A DNA stretch of 64,000 bases from positions 4,588,001 to 4,652,000 of the forward strand of contig NZ_CP051685.1 of assembly GCF_012849555.1 (NCBI RefSeq), in the 5' to 3' direction. The DNA is from Massilia forsythiae. GTDB lineage: Bacteria; Pseudomonadota; Gammaproteobacteria; Burkholderiales; Burkholderiaceae_D. How positions within the stretch are numbered: position 1 is the first letter of the stretch; every line of letters starts with the position of its first letter. The translations under genes and the position numbers were made by a program. This document shows positions 34,496 through 43,555 of the stretch, one piece after another. Under the pieces are notes generated by a model that saw only the letters and a program-made list of their open reading frames with translations, was not told where the DNA came from and did no database searches.

Positions 34496-37400
34496 ATGGA
34501 ACACATCAAAGCTACCCGCCGGGCGTCCCGGTACGCATCCTGGTGCGCGTGCATGCTCGCGGGCGCGCTGACCTGGCCTGCGGCCCACGCCGCCGACACC
34601 ATGGACCTGTCCGGCACCTGGCAGTTCGCCCTCGACCGCGACGACCAGGGCGTGGCGCAGGGCTGGATCGACCAGGCGCTGCCGCAGCGCATCCGCCTGC
34701 CCGGCATCCTCAACGCGCAAGGCTACGGCGACGAGATCACGGCGTCCACGCCCTGGGTGCTGTCGCTGTACGACCGCAACTGGAACCTGCGCGACGACTA
34801 CCGGGCCTACACCGCGCCGGGCCGGGTGAAGGTGCCGTTCCTGAGCCAGCCGCCGCGCCATTACCTGGGCGCCGCCTGGTACACGCGCGAAGTGGATGTG
34901 CCGCGCGGCTGGCAGGGCAAGCGCGTGCAGCTGTGGCTGGAGCGCCCGCGCTGGGGTTCGAGCGCCTGGATCGACGGGCGCGAGGTCGGCAGCGTGCGCA
35001 GCCTGGTGGCCGAACACGCCTACGAACTCGGCACGCTCGCGCCGGGCAAGCACCGCATCGCGGTGCGCGTCGACAGCCGCCTGCTGATGGCCTACCGGCC
35101 GGATGCGCACAGCGTGTCCGACTCGCTCGGCATGAGCTGGAACGGCATCGTCGGCAAGGTGGAACTGCGCGCGACCTCGCCGGTGTACATCGACGACGTG
35201 CAGCTGTACCCGCGCGTCGCGGACCGCAGCGTGCTGGTCAAGCTGCGCATCGGGAATACCGGCGCGCCGGCCGCCAAGGGCAGCGTCGGCGCAACCGTGG
35301 GCGGCAAGACGCAGCGCATCGCGGTCGCGTGGGACGAACGCGGCGGCGCCGCCGAGTTCCGCGTGCAGTACCCGCGCGATGCCAAGACCTGGGACGAGTG
35401 GCAGCCGGCGCTGCAGAAGCTGGCGCTGGCGCTGGCCGGCCCGGCCGCCGACGACCGCCGCACCCTGTCGTTCGGCTTCGTGCAGATCGCCGCGCGCGGC
35501 ACGGATATCCTGGTCAACGGCCGTCCGACCTTCCTGCGCGGCACCCACCACGGCGGCGACTTTCCGCTGACCGGTTATCCGCCCACCGACGTCGACTACT
35601 GGAAGAAGATCTTCGCGATCAACAAGGCGTGGGGCATTAACCACATGCGCTTCCACTCGTTCACGCCGCCGGAAGCCGCGTTCCAGGCGGCCGACGAGGT
35701 CGGCATCTACCTGCAGCCCGAGCCGGGCATGTGGAACAACGTCTCGCCCGGCACGCCGATGGAAGCCATGCTGTACGACGAGACCGAGCGCATGATCCGC
35801 GCCTACGGCAACCACCCGTCGTTCCTGCTGCTCAGCCCCAGCAACGAGCCGTCCGGGCGCTGGAAGGAAGCGTTCGACAAGTGGATCGCGCATTACCGCA
35901 CGGCCGACCCGCGCCGCCTGTACACCAACGGCACCGGCCACACGGAGCCGAAGGTGCCGGACGTGGACAAGGGCACCGATTACCTGGCGATCCAGCGCAT
36001 CGGGCCGAAGCCGCTGCGCAACAAGACCGGCTGGTTCGGGCGCGACTACGCCGCCTCGCTGGAAGGCATCACGGTGCCGGTGCTGTCGCACGAGACCGGG
36101 CAGTGGGTGGCCTATCCGGACTTCGGCGTGATCGACAAGTTCACCGGCTACCTGCGGCCGGGGAACTACGAGATCTTCCGCGACTCGGCGCGCAGGCACG
36201 GCGTGCTGGACAAGAACCGCGACTTCGCGCTGGCCTCCGGCGCATACCAGCTGCTGTGCTACAAGGAAGAGATCGAGGCGATCCTGCGCACGCGCGGCAT
36301 GAGCGGCTACCAGCTGCTCGACCTGCACGACTACCTCGGCCAGGGCACGGCGCTGGTCGGCCTGCTCGACACCTTCTGGGAACCGAAGGGCTACGCCACC
36401 GCCGCGCAATTCCGCCGCTTCAACGGCGAGACGGTGCCGCTGGCGCGCGTGACTAGGAACGTGCTCACGGCAAGCGAGCGCCTGGACGTGCCGGTGGAGA
36501 TCGCCCACTACGGCGCGCGCCCGCTGTCCGCTGCACGTCCGTACTGGCGCATCGAGGATGACAATGGGCGCGCGCTGCTGTCGGGCCGCTTCGCGCCGCG
36601 CGACGTGCCGATCGGCCTGAACACGCCGCTCGGGCGCATCGACGTCGCGCTGGATGGCTTGCCGGCGCCGGCGCGCTACACGCTGGTGGTGGGGCTGGAG
36701 GGCGGCAAGGATAGCAAAAGCGCGCCGATCGCCAACGATTGGCATTTCTGGGTGTATCCCGAGCCGGGCGCCGCCCCGGACGTGGCGCAAGCGCCGGACC
36801 AGGGCACCGGCGCGCGCAGCGCACCGGCTGCGGACGCCGCCGCATCCGCCGTGCTGGCCACGCATTCCTGGGCCGAAGCCGAGCGCCGCCTGGCGCAGGG
36901 CGGCAGCGTGCTGTACCTGCCGCGCAAGGCGGACCTGGACTGGACCTCGCCGCCGCTGGCCGACGTGCCGGTGTTCTGGAACCGCCTGATGAACCCGGGT
37001 TGGGGCCGCATGCTGGGCCTGTGGATCGATGACAAGCACCCGGCGCTGGCGCAGTTCCCGACCGCGTCCCACTTCGACTGGCAATGGACCGAACTGGTGA
37101 ACGGCGCGCGCGCCATGAACGTGGAGCGCCTGCCGCGCGGCCTGCAGCCGATCGTGCAGCCGATCGACGACTGGAATCGGAATTACAAGCTGGGCGCGCT
37201 GTTCGAGGCGCGCGTCGGCCCGGGAAAATTGATGGTGTCGACCTTCGACCTCGACGGCCGCCTGGCCGAGCGCCCGGTGGCGCGCCAGCTGCGCCGGTCC
37301 CTGCTGGCCTACATGGCGGGCGACGCCTTTCGGCCGCGCACCGAGGTCGACCCGGCCGCCTTGCGCGCCGTGCTGTTCGACACCCGCGTCATGAAGAAGC

Positions 37401-37909
37401 TGGGCGCGCGGGCCAGCGGCTGGCCGGACGCCGCCAACGCCATCGACGGCGATCCGAATACGTATTCACTCGTCGCGGTCAAGGGCGACACGCCGCGTCC
37501 GCAGCCGGCATTGACCATCGCCTTTCCGGCGCCGGTGCCGTTCACCGGGCTGGTGCTGATGCCGCGCCAGAACCACCGCGAGCACGAGGGCGACGTGCGC
37601 GAGTGGCTGGTTCAGGCCAGCGACGACGGCCGCGACTGGCGCGACCTCAAGCGCGCCACGCTGGGTTCGACCTTCGATCCGCAGACGGTCGACTTCGGCC
37701 GCAGCGTCAGTGCGCGCTACCTGAAGTTGACGGCGCTGTCCGGCTTCGGCAACGACCGCGCCAGCGCGCTGGCCGACGTGGCCGTCGTGTATGCGGGACC
37801 GCCGCTGCCGGAAGAAGCGGGCGAGGTCGACTACCAGCGCTCGCGCTCGATGTCGGCCGATGTCGACGAGGCGGGGATGGACGAGCGCAAGCCGGGGCGG
37901 CGCAAGTAG
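34496..37909 (+). CDS. Secreted glycoside hydrolase family 2 enzyme with discoidin-like C-terminus
   Basis: 1137 aa. The signal peptide ends at AAHAA (about 34). The GH2 sugar-binding domain (about 38-240, SGTWQFALDRDD) is followed by an Ig-like domain, a TIM barrel (about 330-610), further beta domains, and an F5/8-type carbohydrate-binding domain (about 965-1105). Acid/base Glu451 (SPSNEPSG) and a candidate nucleophile Glu533 (LSHETGQW) are both present. This GH2 group acts on beta-galactosides or uronides of plant polysaccharides; the exact linkage is unclear. It stands near a rhamnogalacturonan lyase gene, which supports a side-chain or backbone exo-activity. Start at ATG 34496. Confidence 0.87.
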   Translation: MEHIKATRRASRYASWCACMLAGALTWPAAHAADTMDLSGTWQFALDRDDQGVAQGWIDQALPQRIRLPGILNAQGYGDEITASTPWVLSLYDRNWNLRDDYRAYTAPGRVKVPFLSQPPRHYLGAAWYTREVDVPRGWQGKRVQLWLERPRWGSSAWIDGREVGSVRSLVAEHAYELGTLAPGKHRIAVRVDSRLLMAYRPDAHSVSDSLGMSWNGIVGKVELRATSPVYIDDVQLYPRVADRSVLVKLRIGNTGAPAAKGSVGATVGGKTQRIAVAWDERGGAAEFRVQYPRDAKTWDEWQPALQKLALALAGPAADDRRTLSFGFVQIAARGTDILVNGRPTFLRGTHHGGDFPLTGYPPTDVDYWKKIFAINKAWGINHMRFHSFTPPEAAFQAADEVGIYLQPEPGMWNNVSPGTPMEAMLYDETERMIRAYGNHPSFLLLSPSNEPSGRWKEAFDKWIAHYRTADPRRLYTNGTGHTEPKVPDVDKGTDYLAIQRIGPKPLRNKTGWFGRDYAASLEGITVPVLSHETGQWVAYPDFGVIDKFTGYLRPGNYEIFRDSARRHGVLDKNRDFALASGAYQLLCYKEEIEAILRTRGMSGYQLLDLHDYLGQGTALVGLLDTFWEPKGYATAAQFRRFNGETVPLARVTRNVLTASERLDVPVEIAHYGARPLSAARPYWRIEDDNGRALLSGRFAPRDVPIGLNTPLGRIDVALDGLPAPARYTLVVGLEGGKDSKSAPIANDWHFWVYPEPGAAPDVAQAPDQGTGARSAPAADAAASAVLATHSWAEAERRLAQGGSVLYLPRKADLDWTSPPLADVPVFWNRLMNPGWGRMLGLWIDDKHPALAQFPTASHFDWQWTELVNGARAMNVERLPRGLQPIVQPIDDWNRNYKLGALFEARVGPGKLMVSTFDLDGRLAERPVARQLRRSLLAYMAGDAFRPRTEVDPAALRAVLFDTRVMKKLGARASGWPDAANAIDGDPNTYSLVAVKGDTPRPQPALTIAFPAPVPFTGLVLMPRQNHREHEGDVREWLVQASDDGRDWRDLKRATLGSTFDPQTVDFGRSVSARYLKLTALSGFGNDRASALADVAVVYAGPPLPEEAGEVDYQRSRSMSADVDEAGMDERKPGRRK

Positions 37910-37963
37910 GCACGGGCTCGGCGCCATATGCATTCTGGGCCAAGGACCCGTCGTTCCCGCGCA

Positions 37964-37994
37964 GGGTGAAGAATGCCACTGGCATTCTTCACCC
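37964..37994. terminator. Perfect 14-bp stem hairpin, likely terminator between convergent genes
   Basis: GGGTGAAGAATGCC (37964-37977), loop ACT, GGCATTCTTCACCC (37981-37994). It lies 54 nt after the GH2 stop. There is no T-run, so it may be a REP-type palindrome or an RNA-stabilising hairpin rather than a true intrinsic terminator. Confidence 0.55.
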
Positions 37995-38071
37995 CATACT
38001 GAGCAATAGAATTCGTTGCAATAAAAGTCACGCGAATTTTGACATATACCGACTTTGGAGACTCAGCATGG

Positions 38072-38091
38072 GTCCCCGCTTTCGCGGGGAC
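38072..38091. repeat. REP-like hairpin
   Basis: GTCCCCGC (38072-38079), loop TTTC, GCGGGGAC (38084-38091). Intergenic palindromes of this GTCCCCGC-GCGGGGAC type are widespread in proteobacterial genomes (general knowledge). Confidence 0.6.
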
Positions 38092-38204
38092 GACGGTCTT
38101 TACGTCAGCAATATTATCTTGGACAGCAATGCGCTTTGGCGGGGAGTCGTTTCAAGCAGTGCCTGGAACGACGGTCTTGAGGTTAGCAATATCGTCTTGG
38201 ACAG
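38091..38204 (+). repeat. Two copies of a 36-bp intergenic direct repeat
   Basis: Copies at 38091-38126 and 38169-38204 both run from CGACGGTCTT to TCTTGGACAG and differ at a few inner positions. The second copy ends 6 nt before the PEP-CTERM stop codon. The first begins inside the REP-like hairpin, so the pair looks like a duplicated repeat unit. Confidence 0.65.
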
Positions 38205-38210
38205 GCCCGC

Positions 38211-38783
38211 TCAGGCGCGCTTGCCGCTCCGGCGGCGCCCCAGCAGCAATGCGGCCAAGCCGGAACCGACCAGCGCCAGCGACGCCGGTTCCGGCACTTC
38301 CGCCTGGGCGGCATCGGTATTCACCGCGAACACGCTCAATCCGGCCATGGCGTCGCCGGGCGACACCGCATAGTTCCAGCCGGTCCAGCCGTACGGGTTG
38401 GCGGCGGCGCTGGTGTTCCACGCCGTGTCGAAGTCGCTTTTCCAGGCGTACTGGCTGCCGTCGCCGTACCAGCCCCAGACGATGTCGCCGGCGGCGGCGC
38501 CCATGACGGCGGCGTCGCGGGCGAAGCCGGCCGGGTCGGCCGGCGCGGCGGCGGTGAGCGTGGCCAGTTCGGCGGCGCTGGCAACGTGCCAGCCGGCAGG
38601 CAGCAGGGCTGTGGCGGCGCCGTAGTCGAGCCCGTCGTACTGGGACAGGGTGCGCCACAGGTAGCCGGTGGCCGTGTCGCCGAAGCTGCCGTCGTCGTGG
38701 GTCACCAGGGCGGCGCCGGCGAGCGGGCTGGCCAGCGCCATGGCGGTTGCGGCGGCGGGGATGAGGATGCGCAGGGCTTGCAT
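38211..38783 (-). CDS. PEP-CTERM surface protein
   Basis: 190 aa. Signal peptide (MQALRILIPAAATAMALASP, cleavage near GAALV), a middle domain rich in Trp, Ala and Asp with a repeated WxxG-type pattern, then the exosortase signal VPEPASLALVGSGLAALLLG followed by RRR. It would be exported and anchored or released by exosortase, commonly linked to extracellular polysaccharide. Its start lies just downstream of the rhamnogalacturonan lyase gene on the same strand (29-nt gap), so they are likely co-transcribed. The middle domain was not recognised. Confidence 0.85.
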   Translation of the reverse strand: MQALRILIPAAATAMALASPLAGAALVTHDDGSFGDTATGYLWRTLSQYDGLDYGAATALLPAGWHVASAAELATLTAAAPADPAGFARDAAVMGAAAGDIVWGWYGDGSQYAWKSDFDTAWNTSAAANPYGWTGWNYAVSPGDAMAGLSVFAVNTDAAQAEVPEPASLALVGSGLAALLLGRRRSGKRA

Positions 38784-38812
38784 GCCGGGAGTCTCCTTGT
38801 TTTCGCTAGTGG

Positions 38813-40525
38813 TTACAGCATGTCGAGCGTGTCGTAGACCCAGCTCGGGCTCAGGTAGCCCGTGCCGCCCGAGCCGGAAGCGACGTTGATGGTCAGGGTA
38901 TTCGTGCCGGCGACGAAGGCGCTGGCCGGCACCGCATAGGTGAACAGCTTGTTGTTGCCGCGATAGTTGCCGACCGTGACATTGCGCGTGCTCGGCTGCG
39001 TGGATGCCGCCGGCACCGCCGAAGTCCAGCCGTTGACGCTGATCTGCGGACGGCCGCCGCCGCTGGCGGTGGTGATGCCGATGCGGATGGTATGGTTGGC
39101 GACCTGCTCCGGCGCCAGTACGAAGGTGACCCGGGTCGGGTTGTTGGCCGCGACCTTCCATTGCGCGGCCGGGAAGGTCGTGGCCGGCGCGCCGATGGCG
39201 TAGGTGACCGGCCCCCAGGAGGCGTTGCGGGTGTCGGACGGGTGGCGCAGGTTGATGCTCGTGCCGTTGAGGAATTCCAGCGGCGTGCCGTCCCAGGTGC
39301 CGATGCGCCAGACGGCGGCCGCCTTGTCCGGATCGGCGTCGAGCGTGCGCACGGGCAGGGTGCTGGTGGCGCCGGCCGCCACGCTGACGCTCTCGCTGTA
39401 CAGCTCGAGCTCGTCCTTGAACACGGTCATGGTGTAGGCGCCCGGCTTCATGGCGGGCGTGGCGAAGGCGCCGTTCGGGGCCTTGGCTACCGTCCAGTAC
39501 TGCGCCGTGTCGTTCTTGAAGGCGACCGTGAAGCGGTGCGCCAGGTCGAAGCCGAGCAGGCCGCGTCCGTTGACTTTGCCGCGTCCGCTGGCCGGCACCC
39601 AGCCGGACAGGTTCTGCGATTCCATCCAGGCCATGTCGGGAATGCTGGGCGCGGCGCCGTCGGTGAACACCAGCGCGTACGGGCCGTGGAAGCCCATGCG
39701 CCAGGCTTCGGTCTGGGCGTGGCCCGAATTCATGTAGTTGTAGACCTCGGTGTCGCCGCCGCTCTGGTTCTGGATGTCGCGGTAGAACGGGCCGCCGGAA
39801 CTGCTCTCGCGGCTGCCGTAGACCATGTAGGCGCCGACGCCGGCGCCGGTCACGCCGCGCACCGACAGGTCCATGGCGCGCTGGTTGCCGTAGTACTTCG
39901 AGGTCGAGGTGCCGTCGGCGTAGCCGAACACGTCGCTGCTCTCGATGGCGCCGGTGCTGCCGGCATTGTTCGATTCGCGCGGCACGCCGGTGAACACGCT
40001 GCCGTTCAGGCGCGTGATCCAGCGCAGCTCGCCCACCGAGGGCTCGGCGGTGACGTAGGTACCCATGTAGACGGTGTTGTCGCCCTGGCGCACCAGGAGG
40101 TAGTGGACCAGGGTGGCGGTGGTGAGCGTGATCTTCGCGACCCCATTGGCGACCGCGTACGACACCGCCGCGCCGATGCCCGACGAGATGTGCGATCCCT
40201 TCGACTGGCCCTGCAGTTCCGGCCCGCCCTTGTAGTGGATCGAGGTGATGTCGCCGCCCGCCTGCCTGACCTTGAACACCAGGCCGGCGCCGCTGTCGAC
40301 GGTGAGATAGCCGCCGGCCTCGCCGATGCCGAAGGTGCTGGCGGCGTCCTGGCTGCCGCTTGCCGCGATGGATGCCGAAGAAACCGACGAGGCGCCCGCC
40401 AGCAGGCGCGTGCCGGACGAGTCGGCGCCGGATATGTCGCCGCCGCAGGCAACGAGCAGGCCGGATGCGGCGATCAGGCTGGATGCGATGAGACGGGTGG
40501 ACCGGACAAGGGACGGGTGATGCAT
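38813..40525 (-). CDS. Rhamnogalacturonan lyase, polysaccharide lyase family 4, lipoprotein
   Basis: 570 aa. A lipobox LLVAC places the lipidated Cys at 27, so it should sit in the outer membrane or on the cell surface. The PL4 catalytic beta-sandwich fills about 60-330 (DITSIHYKGGPELQGQSKGS; AEPSVGELRWITRLN), followed by the FnIII-like domain (about 345-400, MKPGAYTMTVFKDELELY) and a C-terminal carbohydrate-binding-like domain (about 415-570, WRIGTWDGTPLEFLNG), the standard PL4 order. PL4 enzymes cut the rhamnose-galacturonate backbone of rhamnogalacturonan-I by beta-elimination. This is the most diagnostic gene for the region's substrate. GGAGGAG precedes the ATG at 40525. Confidence 0.9.
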   Translation of the reverse strand: MHHPSLVRSTRLIASSLIAASGLLVACGGDISGADSSGTRLLAGASSVSSASIAASGSQDAASTFGIGEAGGYLTVDSGAGLVFKVRQAGGDITSIHYKGGPELQGQSKGSHISSGIGAAVSYAVANGVAKITLTTATLVHYLLVRQGDNTVYMGTYVTAEPSVGELRWITRLNGSVFTGVPRESNNAGSTGAIESSDVFGYADGTSTSKYYGNQRAMDLSVRGVTGAGVGAYMVYGSRESSSGGPFYRDIQNQSGGDTEVYNYMNSGHAQTEAWRMGFHGPYALVFTDGAAPSIPDMAWMESQNLSGWVPASGRGKVNGRGLLGFDLAHRFTVAFKNDTAQYWTVAKAPNGAFATPAMKPGAYTMTVFKDELELYSESVSVAAGATSTLPVRTLDADPDKAAAVWRIGTWDGTPLEFLNGTSINLRHPSDTRNASWGPVTYAIGAPATTFPAAQWKVAANNPTRVTFVLAPEQVANHTIRIGITTASGGGRPQISVNGWTSAVPAASTQPSTRNVTVGNYRGNNKLFTYAVPASAFVAGTNTLTINVASGSGGTGYLSPSWVYDTLDML

Positions 40526-40630
40526 GGGATCTCCTCCGTGGTGTGCCGCACTGGGCATCTTGTGGGTGACTGCACGGAAGAGGATAGCAGCGGCGTGCGC
40601 GCTGCGATCCGGGGCGGCAGCGGCGCCGCC

Positions 40631-40658
40631 AAAAAATCACGGCGCTGAGCGCGCCGTG
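40631..40658 (-). terminator. Intrinsic terminator after the aldo/keto reductase gene
   Basis: On the minus strand: CACGGCGC, loop GCTCA, GCGCCGTG, A, then six T. It begins 25 nt after the reductase stop codon and separates that gene from the lyase operon downstream. Confidence 0.85.
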
Positions 40659-40682
40659 CCGGAAGGATCGAATCGGAGCCGA

Positions 40683-41672
40683 TCAGTACGGCCCGCGGAT
40701 ATGCTCGCGCACGTTGTCGCGGTACACCTGCGCCAGCGCGGCGTGCAGTGCATCCGGCAGCGGCGCCAGGCTGGAAGCGCTCACGTTGCCCTGCACCTGC
40801 GCCGGCGAACTGGCGCCCGGGATCACCACCGTCACCGCCGGGTGATCGAGGATCCAGCGCAGCGCCATCTGCGCCATCGTCATCCCTGGCGGCACCAGCG
40901 CGGCCACGCGCTCGGCCGCTTCCACGCCGCGCTGCTGGCCCAGGCCGGCGAAGGTCTCGCCGACGTTGAACTGCTGGCCGTCCTGGTTGAAGTTGCGGTG
41001 GTCGTCGGCGCGGAAGGTGGTGGCGCGCGTGATCTTCCCGCCCAGCAGGCCGCTGGCCAGCGGCAGGCGCACGATGATGGCCACGCCCCGGGCCGCCGCG
41101 CGCGGCAGCAGTTCCTCGGCCGGTTTCTGGCGGAAGATGTTGAAAATCACCTGCAGCGACGCCAGCCCGTCCTGTTCCAGGCAGATCATGCCTTCCTCGC
41201 TGGATTCGACGCTGGCGCCCCAGCGTTGGATGAGGCCTTCCTGCTGCAGTTCGCGCAGCCACTCGAACACGCGACCCTGGCGCAGCACCTCGGTCGGCAC
41301 GCAGTGCAGCTGGGTCAGGTCGAGCCGTTCCACGCCCAGGCGCTCGATCGAGCGCAGGGTGGCGTCGCGCAGCGCGCCGCGCGTGTAGCCGTCCGGGTAG
41401 ATGCCGGCGCGTCCCAGCTTGGTGGCGATGGTCAGATCGCGCGGCCGGCGCTCTGCCAGGTACGCGCCGATCGAGCGCTCGCTGGCGCCGTCGCCGTACA
41501 CGTCGGCGGTGTCGATGAAGCGCACGCCGGCGGCGTAGGCCTGCTCCAGCGTCTGGCGCGCCACCGCGTCGTCCCAGTCGTCGCGCCAGCCGCCGCCCAG
41601 CTGCCAGCAGCCCAGGCCGATCTCGGGCACGCGCAAGTCATCCTTGCCGAATTGTCGCAGGTGCATCGTCAT
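40683..41672 (-). CDS. Aldo/keto reductase
   Basis: 329 aa TIM-barrel NADPH oxidoreductase. The catalytic tetrad is seen: Asp54 and Tyr59 (IDTADVYGDG), Lys85 (IATKLG) and His123 (LTQLHC). The C-terminal NADP site includes VVIPGASSPAQVQGN. It belongs to the IolS/Tas-like group that reduces sugar-type or other carbonyls. In this region a sugar substrate such as L-rhamnose- or galactose-derived aldehydes is possible (inferred), but the family is broad. It is closed by its own terminator. ATG 41666 is an alternative start. Confidence 0.88.
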   Translation of the reverse strand: MTMHLRQFGKDDLRVPEIGLGCWQLGGGWRDDWDDAVARQTLEQAYAAGVRFIDTADVYGDGASERSIGAYLAERRPRDLTIATKLGRAGIYPDGYTRGALRDATLRSIERLGVERLDLTQLHCVPTEVLRQGRVFEWLRELQQEGLIQRWGASVESSEEGMICLEQDGLASLQVIFNIFRQKPAEELLPRAAARGVAIIVRLPLASGLLGGKITRATTFRADDHRNFNQDGQQFNVGETFAGLGQQRGVEAAERVAALVPPGMTMAQMALRWILDHPAVTVVIPGASSPAQVQGNVSASSLAPLPDALHAALAQVYRDNVREHIRGPY

Positions 41673-41752
41673 CTTTTCGTCTCCAGTGAAGGTCAGGCTG
41701 GCATCTTAGCCGTCTTCGTGGAACCGGTGCGCCGGCGACGCCGCCGAACCTT

Positions 41753-43351
41753 TCAAGACTTCGCCGCCGGCTTCAGGATGGCATCGGCCTTGGCGCGGTC
41801 CTGCGCCGTCAGCTTGGGCGCCAGCGCCTTCAGCGCGGCATCCGCGCCGGCGTGGCCGGCCGCCTTGGCCAGGCTGAACCACACCCAGGCCATGGCCTGG
41901 TCGGCCGGGCCGCCTTCGCCGTTGGCGGCCATCGCGCCCAGGCTGAACATGGCGTCGGCCTGGCCCTGGCGGGCGGCGGCGTCGAACAGCTTGCGCGCGG
42001 TGTCGAGGTTCTTCGGCACCTGCTCGCCTTCGTAGAAGAAGGTGCCGAGCGCGAATTCGGCGTCGCCGTTGCCCTTCAGCGCGGCTTCCTTGTAGTAGAC
42101 GATGGCGCGCTTCGGATCGGCCGGCACGCCTTCGCCCAGGTCGAACATCCGTCCCGCGGCGAACAGCGCGCCCGGATGCCCGGCGCGGGCGGCGGCGTCG
42201 AACCAGGCGCCGGCCTGCTTCAGGTCGCGCGGCACCGCGCCGTCGCCGCTGCCGTCCCCTCGATAGTACAGCCTGGCGAGGTTGTACTGGGCGCTCACGT
42301 AGCCGGCCCGCGCCGCGTCCTGCAGGTAGGCCTGCCCCTTGCGCGCGTCGCGCGGGCCGCCGTAGCCGGCCAGCCAGGCTTGCCCCAGGATGTCGCGCGC
42401 CGGGACGAAGCCGAAGTCGGCGGCGCGGGCGTACCACTTGCGGGCCTGGTCCGGATCGGGCTTGATGCCGATGCCGCGTTCGTGGATGCGCGCCAGCATG
42501 AACGCCGCTTCCACCTTCTCGGTCATGAACTGCGGCTCCTTCGGATCGAAGCGCAAGCCGTCGCTGGCCGGGTCGAAGCGGCCATCCGCCACCAGGCGCA
42601 GCCAGCGCACGGCTTCCCCGGTATCCCTGGGCGTGCCCATGCCGTACAGGTGCATCTTGGCCAGCGCCAGCGCCGCCTCGTCGTAGCCGATCTTCTTGTA
42701 GGCGGCCGTGAGCAGCGCCAGCGCGCGCGCGTAGTCGCGCCTGTCGAGCGCTTCGAAGCCCTGCGCCAGCGACTTGTCCTTGCGCAGGATGGCGTTGCGG
42801 CCGGCGGCGAAGCGGCGGTCGCCGGCGCCGCATTTCACCGACGGGGCGTTCGGATCGGGCGCTCCGGGAATCGCGCCGATCGAGGAAGGCAGCCGGGCGT
42901 TCGACACGTCGCCGTCCGGCGCGCGGTCGGAAAAGCGCCTCGGGTCGCCGGCCGCGCCATTCGAATTGGCGGCGTCGCCGTCCGGCGCCAGGTCGGAATA
43001 ACGCGGGGCATCGTTGGAGATGCTGTCTTCCATGCCGAAGTCGGCCATGTAGGCGAGGGCGACATCGTCCTCGGCCGCGTTAGGGGAGCTCATGAAGGCG
43101 CACGAGGAGGCGTACTTGCGCGACAGGACGCGGCTCTTGGCGGCGATGACGGTATCGGCCTGGGTGGCGCCGCCGCGCGCGCCCTTGATCACGACGCTGG
43201 CGGCGCCCTGGGCGGCGGCGGTCTGTTCGGCGGCGGCTGGCGCAGTCGTCGGGGCGGCAGCCATCTGCGCCTGCGCCAGGCCGGGCAGGGGCAGGGCACC
43301 CAGTGCGGCGATGACCAGCGCCAGCCGCGTCCTGTGCATCGATGGCGTCAT
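41753..43351 (-). CDS. Exported Sel1-repeat protein
   Basis: 532 aa. The signal peptide ends at AQAQ (about 28). A low-complexity region (30-190) contains a duplicated motif, YSDLAPDGDAAN and FSDRAPDGDVSN. At least seven Sel1 repeats follow (about 200-500), such as ALALAKMHLYGMGTPRD, AAFMLARIHERGIGIKPDP and AEFALGTFFYEGEQVPKN. Sel1 repeats form a superhelix that binds partners, often with regulatory roles. It is a longer paralogue of the 33480-34349 protein. The start at 43351 is preferred over 43378 because a GGGAGA ribosome site lies before it and it gives a compact signal peptide. It is divergent from the GH43-like gene. Confidence 0.85.
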   Translation of the reverse strand: MTPSMHRTRLALVIAALGALPLPGLAQAQMAAAPTTAPAAAEQTAAAQGAASVVIKGARGGATQADTVIAAKSRVLSRKYASSCAFMSSPNAAEDDVALAYMADFGMEDSISNDAPRYSDLAPDGDAANSNGAAGDPRRFSDRAPDGDVSNARLPSSIGAIPGAPDPNAPSVKCGAGDRRFAAGRNAILRKDKSLAQGFEALDRRDYARALALLTAAYKKIGYDEAALALAKMHLYGMGTPRDTGEAVRWLRLVADGRFDPASDGLRFDPKEPQFMTEKVEAAFMLARIHERGIGIKPDPDQARKWYARAADFGFVPARDILGQAWLAGYGGPRDARKGQAYLQDAARAGYVSAQYNLARLYYRGDGSGDGAVPRDLKQAGAWFDAAARAGHPGALFAAGRMFDLGEGVPADPKRAIVYYKEAALKGNGDAEFALGTFFYEGEQVPKNLDTARKLFDAAARQGQADAMFSLGAMAANGEGGPADQAMAWVWFSLAKAAGHAGADAALKALAPKLTAQDRAKADAILKPAAKS

Positions 43352-43496
43352 CTCGTGTCTCCCGTTCGTGATTGGCATGGTGCCGGTTGCGGCGGCTGCG
43401 CCGAGTGTAGCGGATGGCCGCCGGGCCGGAACCCGCGGCGGCGATCAAGATGATGATTCTTTCCGCGGGGAGGGCGGGAGCGACGGCGCGCTCGCC

Positions 43497-43502
43497 TAGA
43501 AT
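43497..43502 (+). promoter_or_regulatory. TAGAAT -10-like box before the GH43-like gene
   Basis: TAGAAT in the context GCCTAGAATCGG, 54 nt before the start codon. The same hexamer lies before the genes at 48704 and 53850. No matching -35 is seen. Confidence 0.35.
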
Positions 43503-43555
43503 CGGCGCCACCCGCACAGCCGCCCCCTTTCCATCCCGTTCGCCCGGAGCCGTTC

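Larger units (their letters stand above)
37910..38210. other. Gene-free repeat-rich spacer between convergent genes
   Basis: 301 bp between the 3' ends of the GH2 and PEP-CTERM genes. No gene is seen. It contains a perfect 14-bp stem hairpin, an 8-bp stem hairpin of the GTCCCCGC type, and a 36-bp sequence present twice; these are listed separately. Confidence 0.6.

Noticed and set aside
32011-34713. A 900-codon open frame on the minus strand across the SfnB-like and Sel1 genes.
   Set aside because: It is antisense to or out of frame with genes that have clear family motifs. Its translation is Arg/Ala/Gly-rich without domains, as expected for stop-poor shadow frames in GC-rich DNA.
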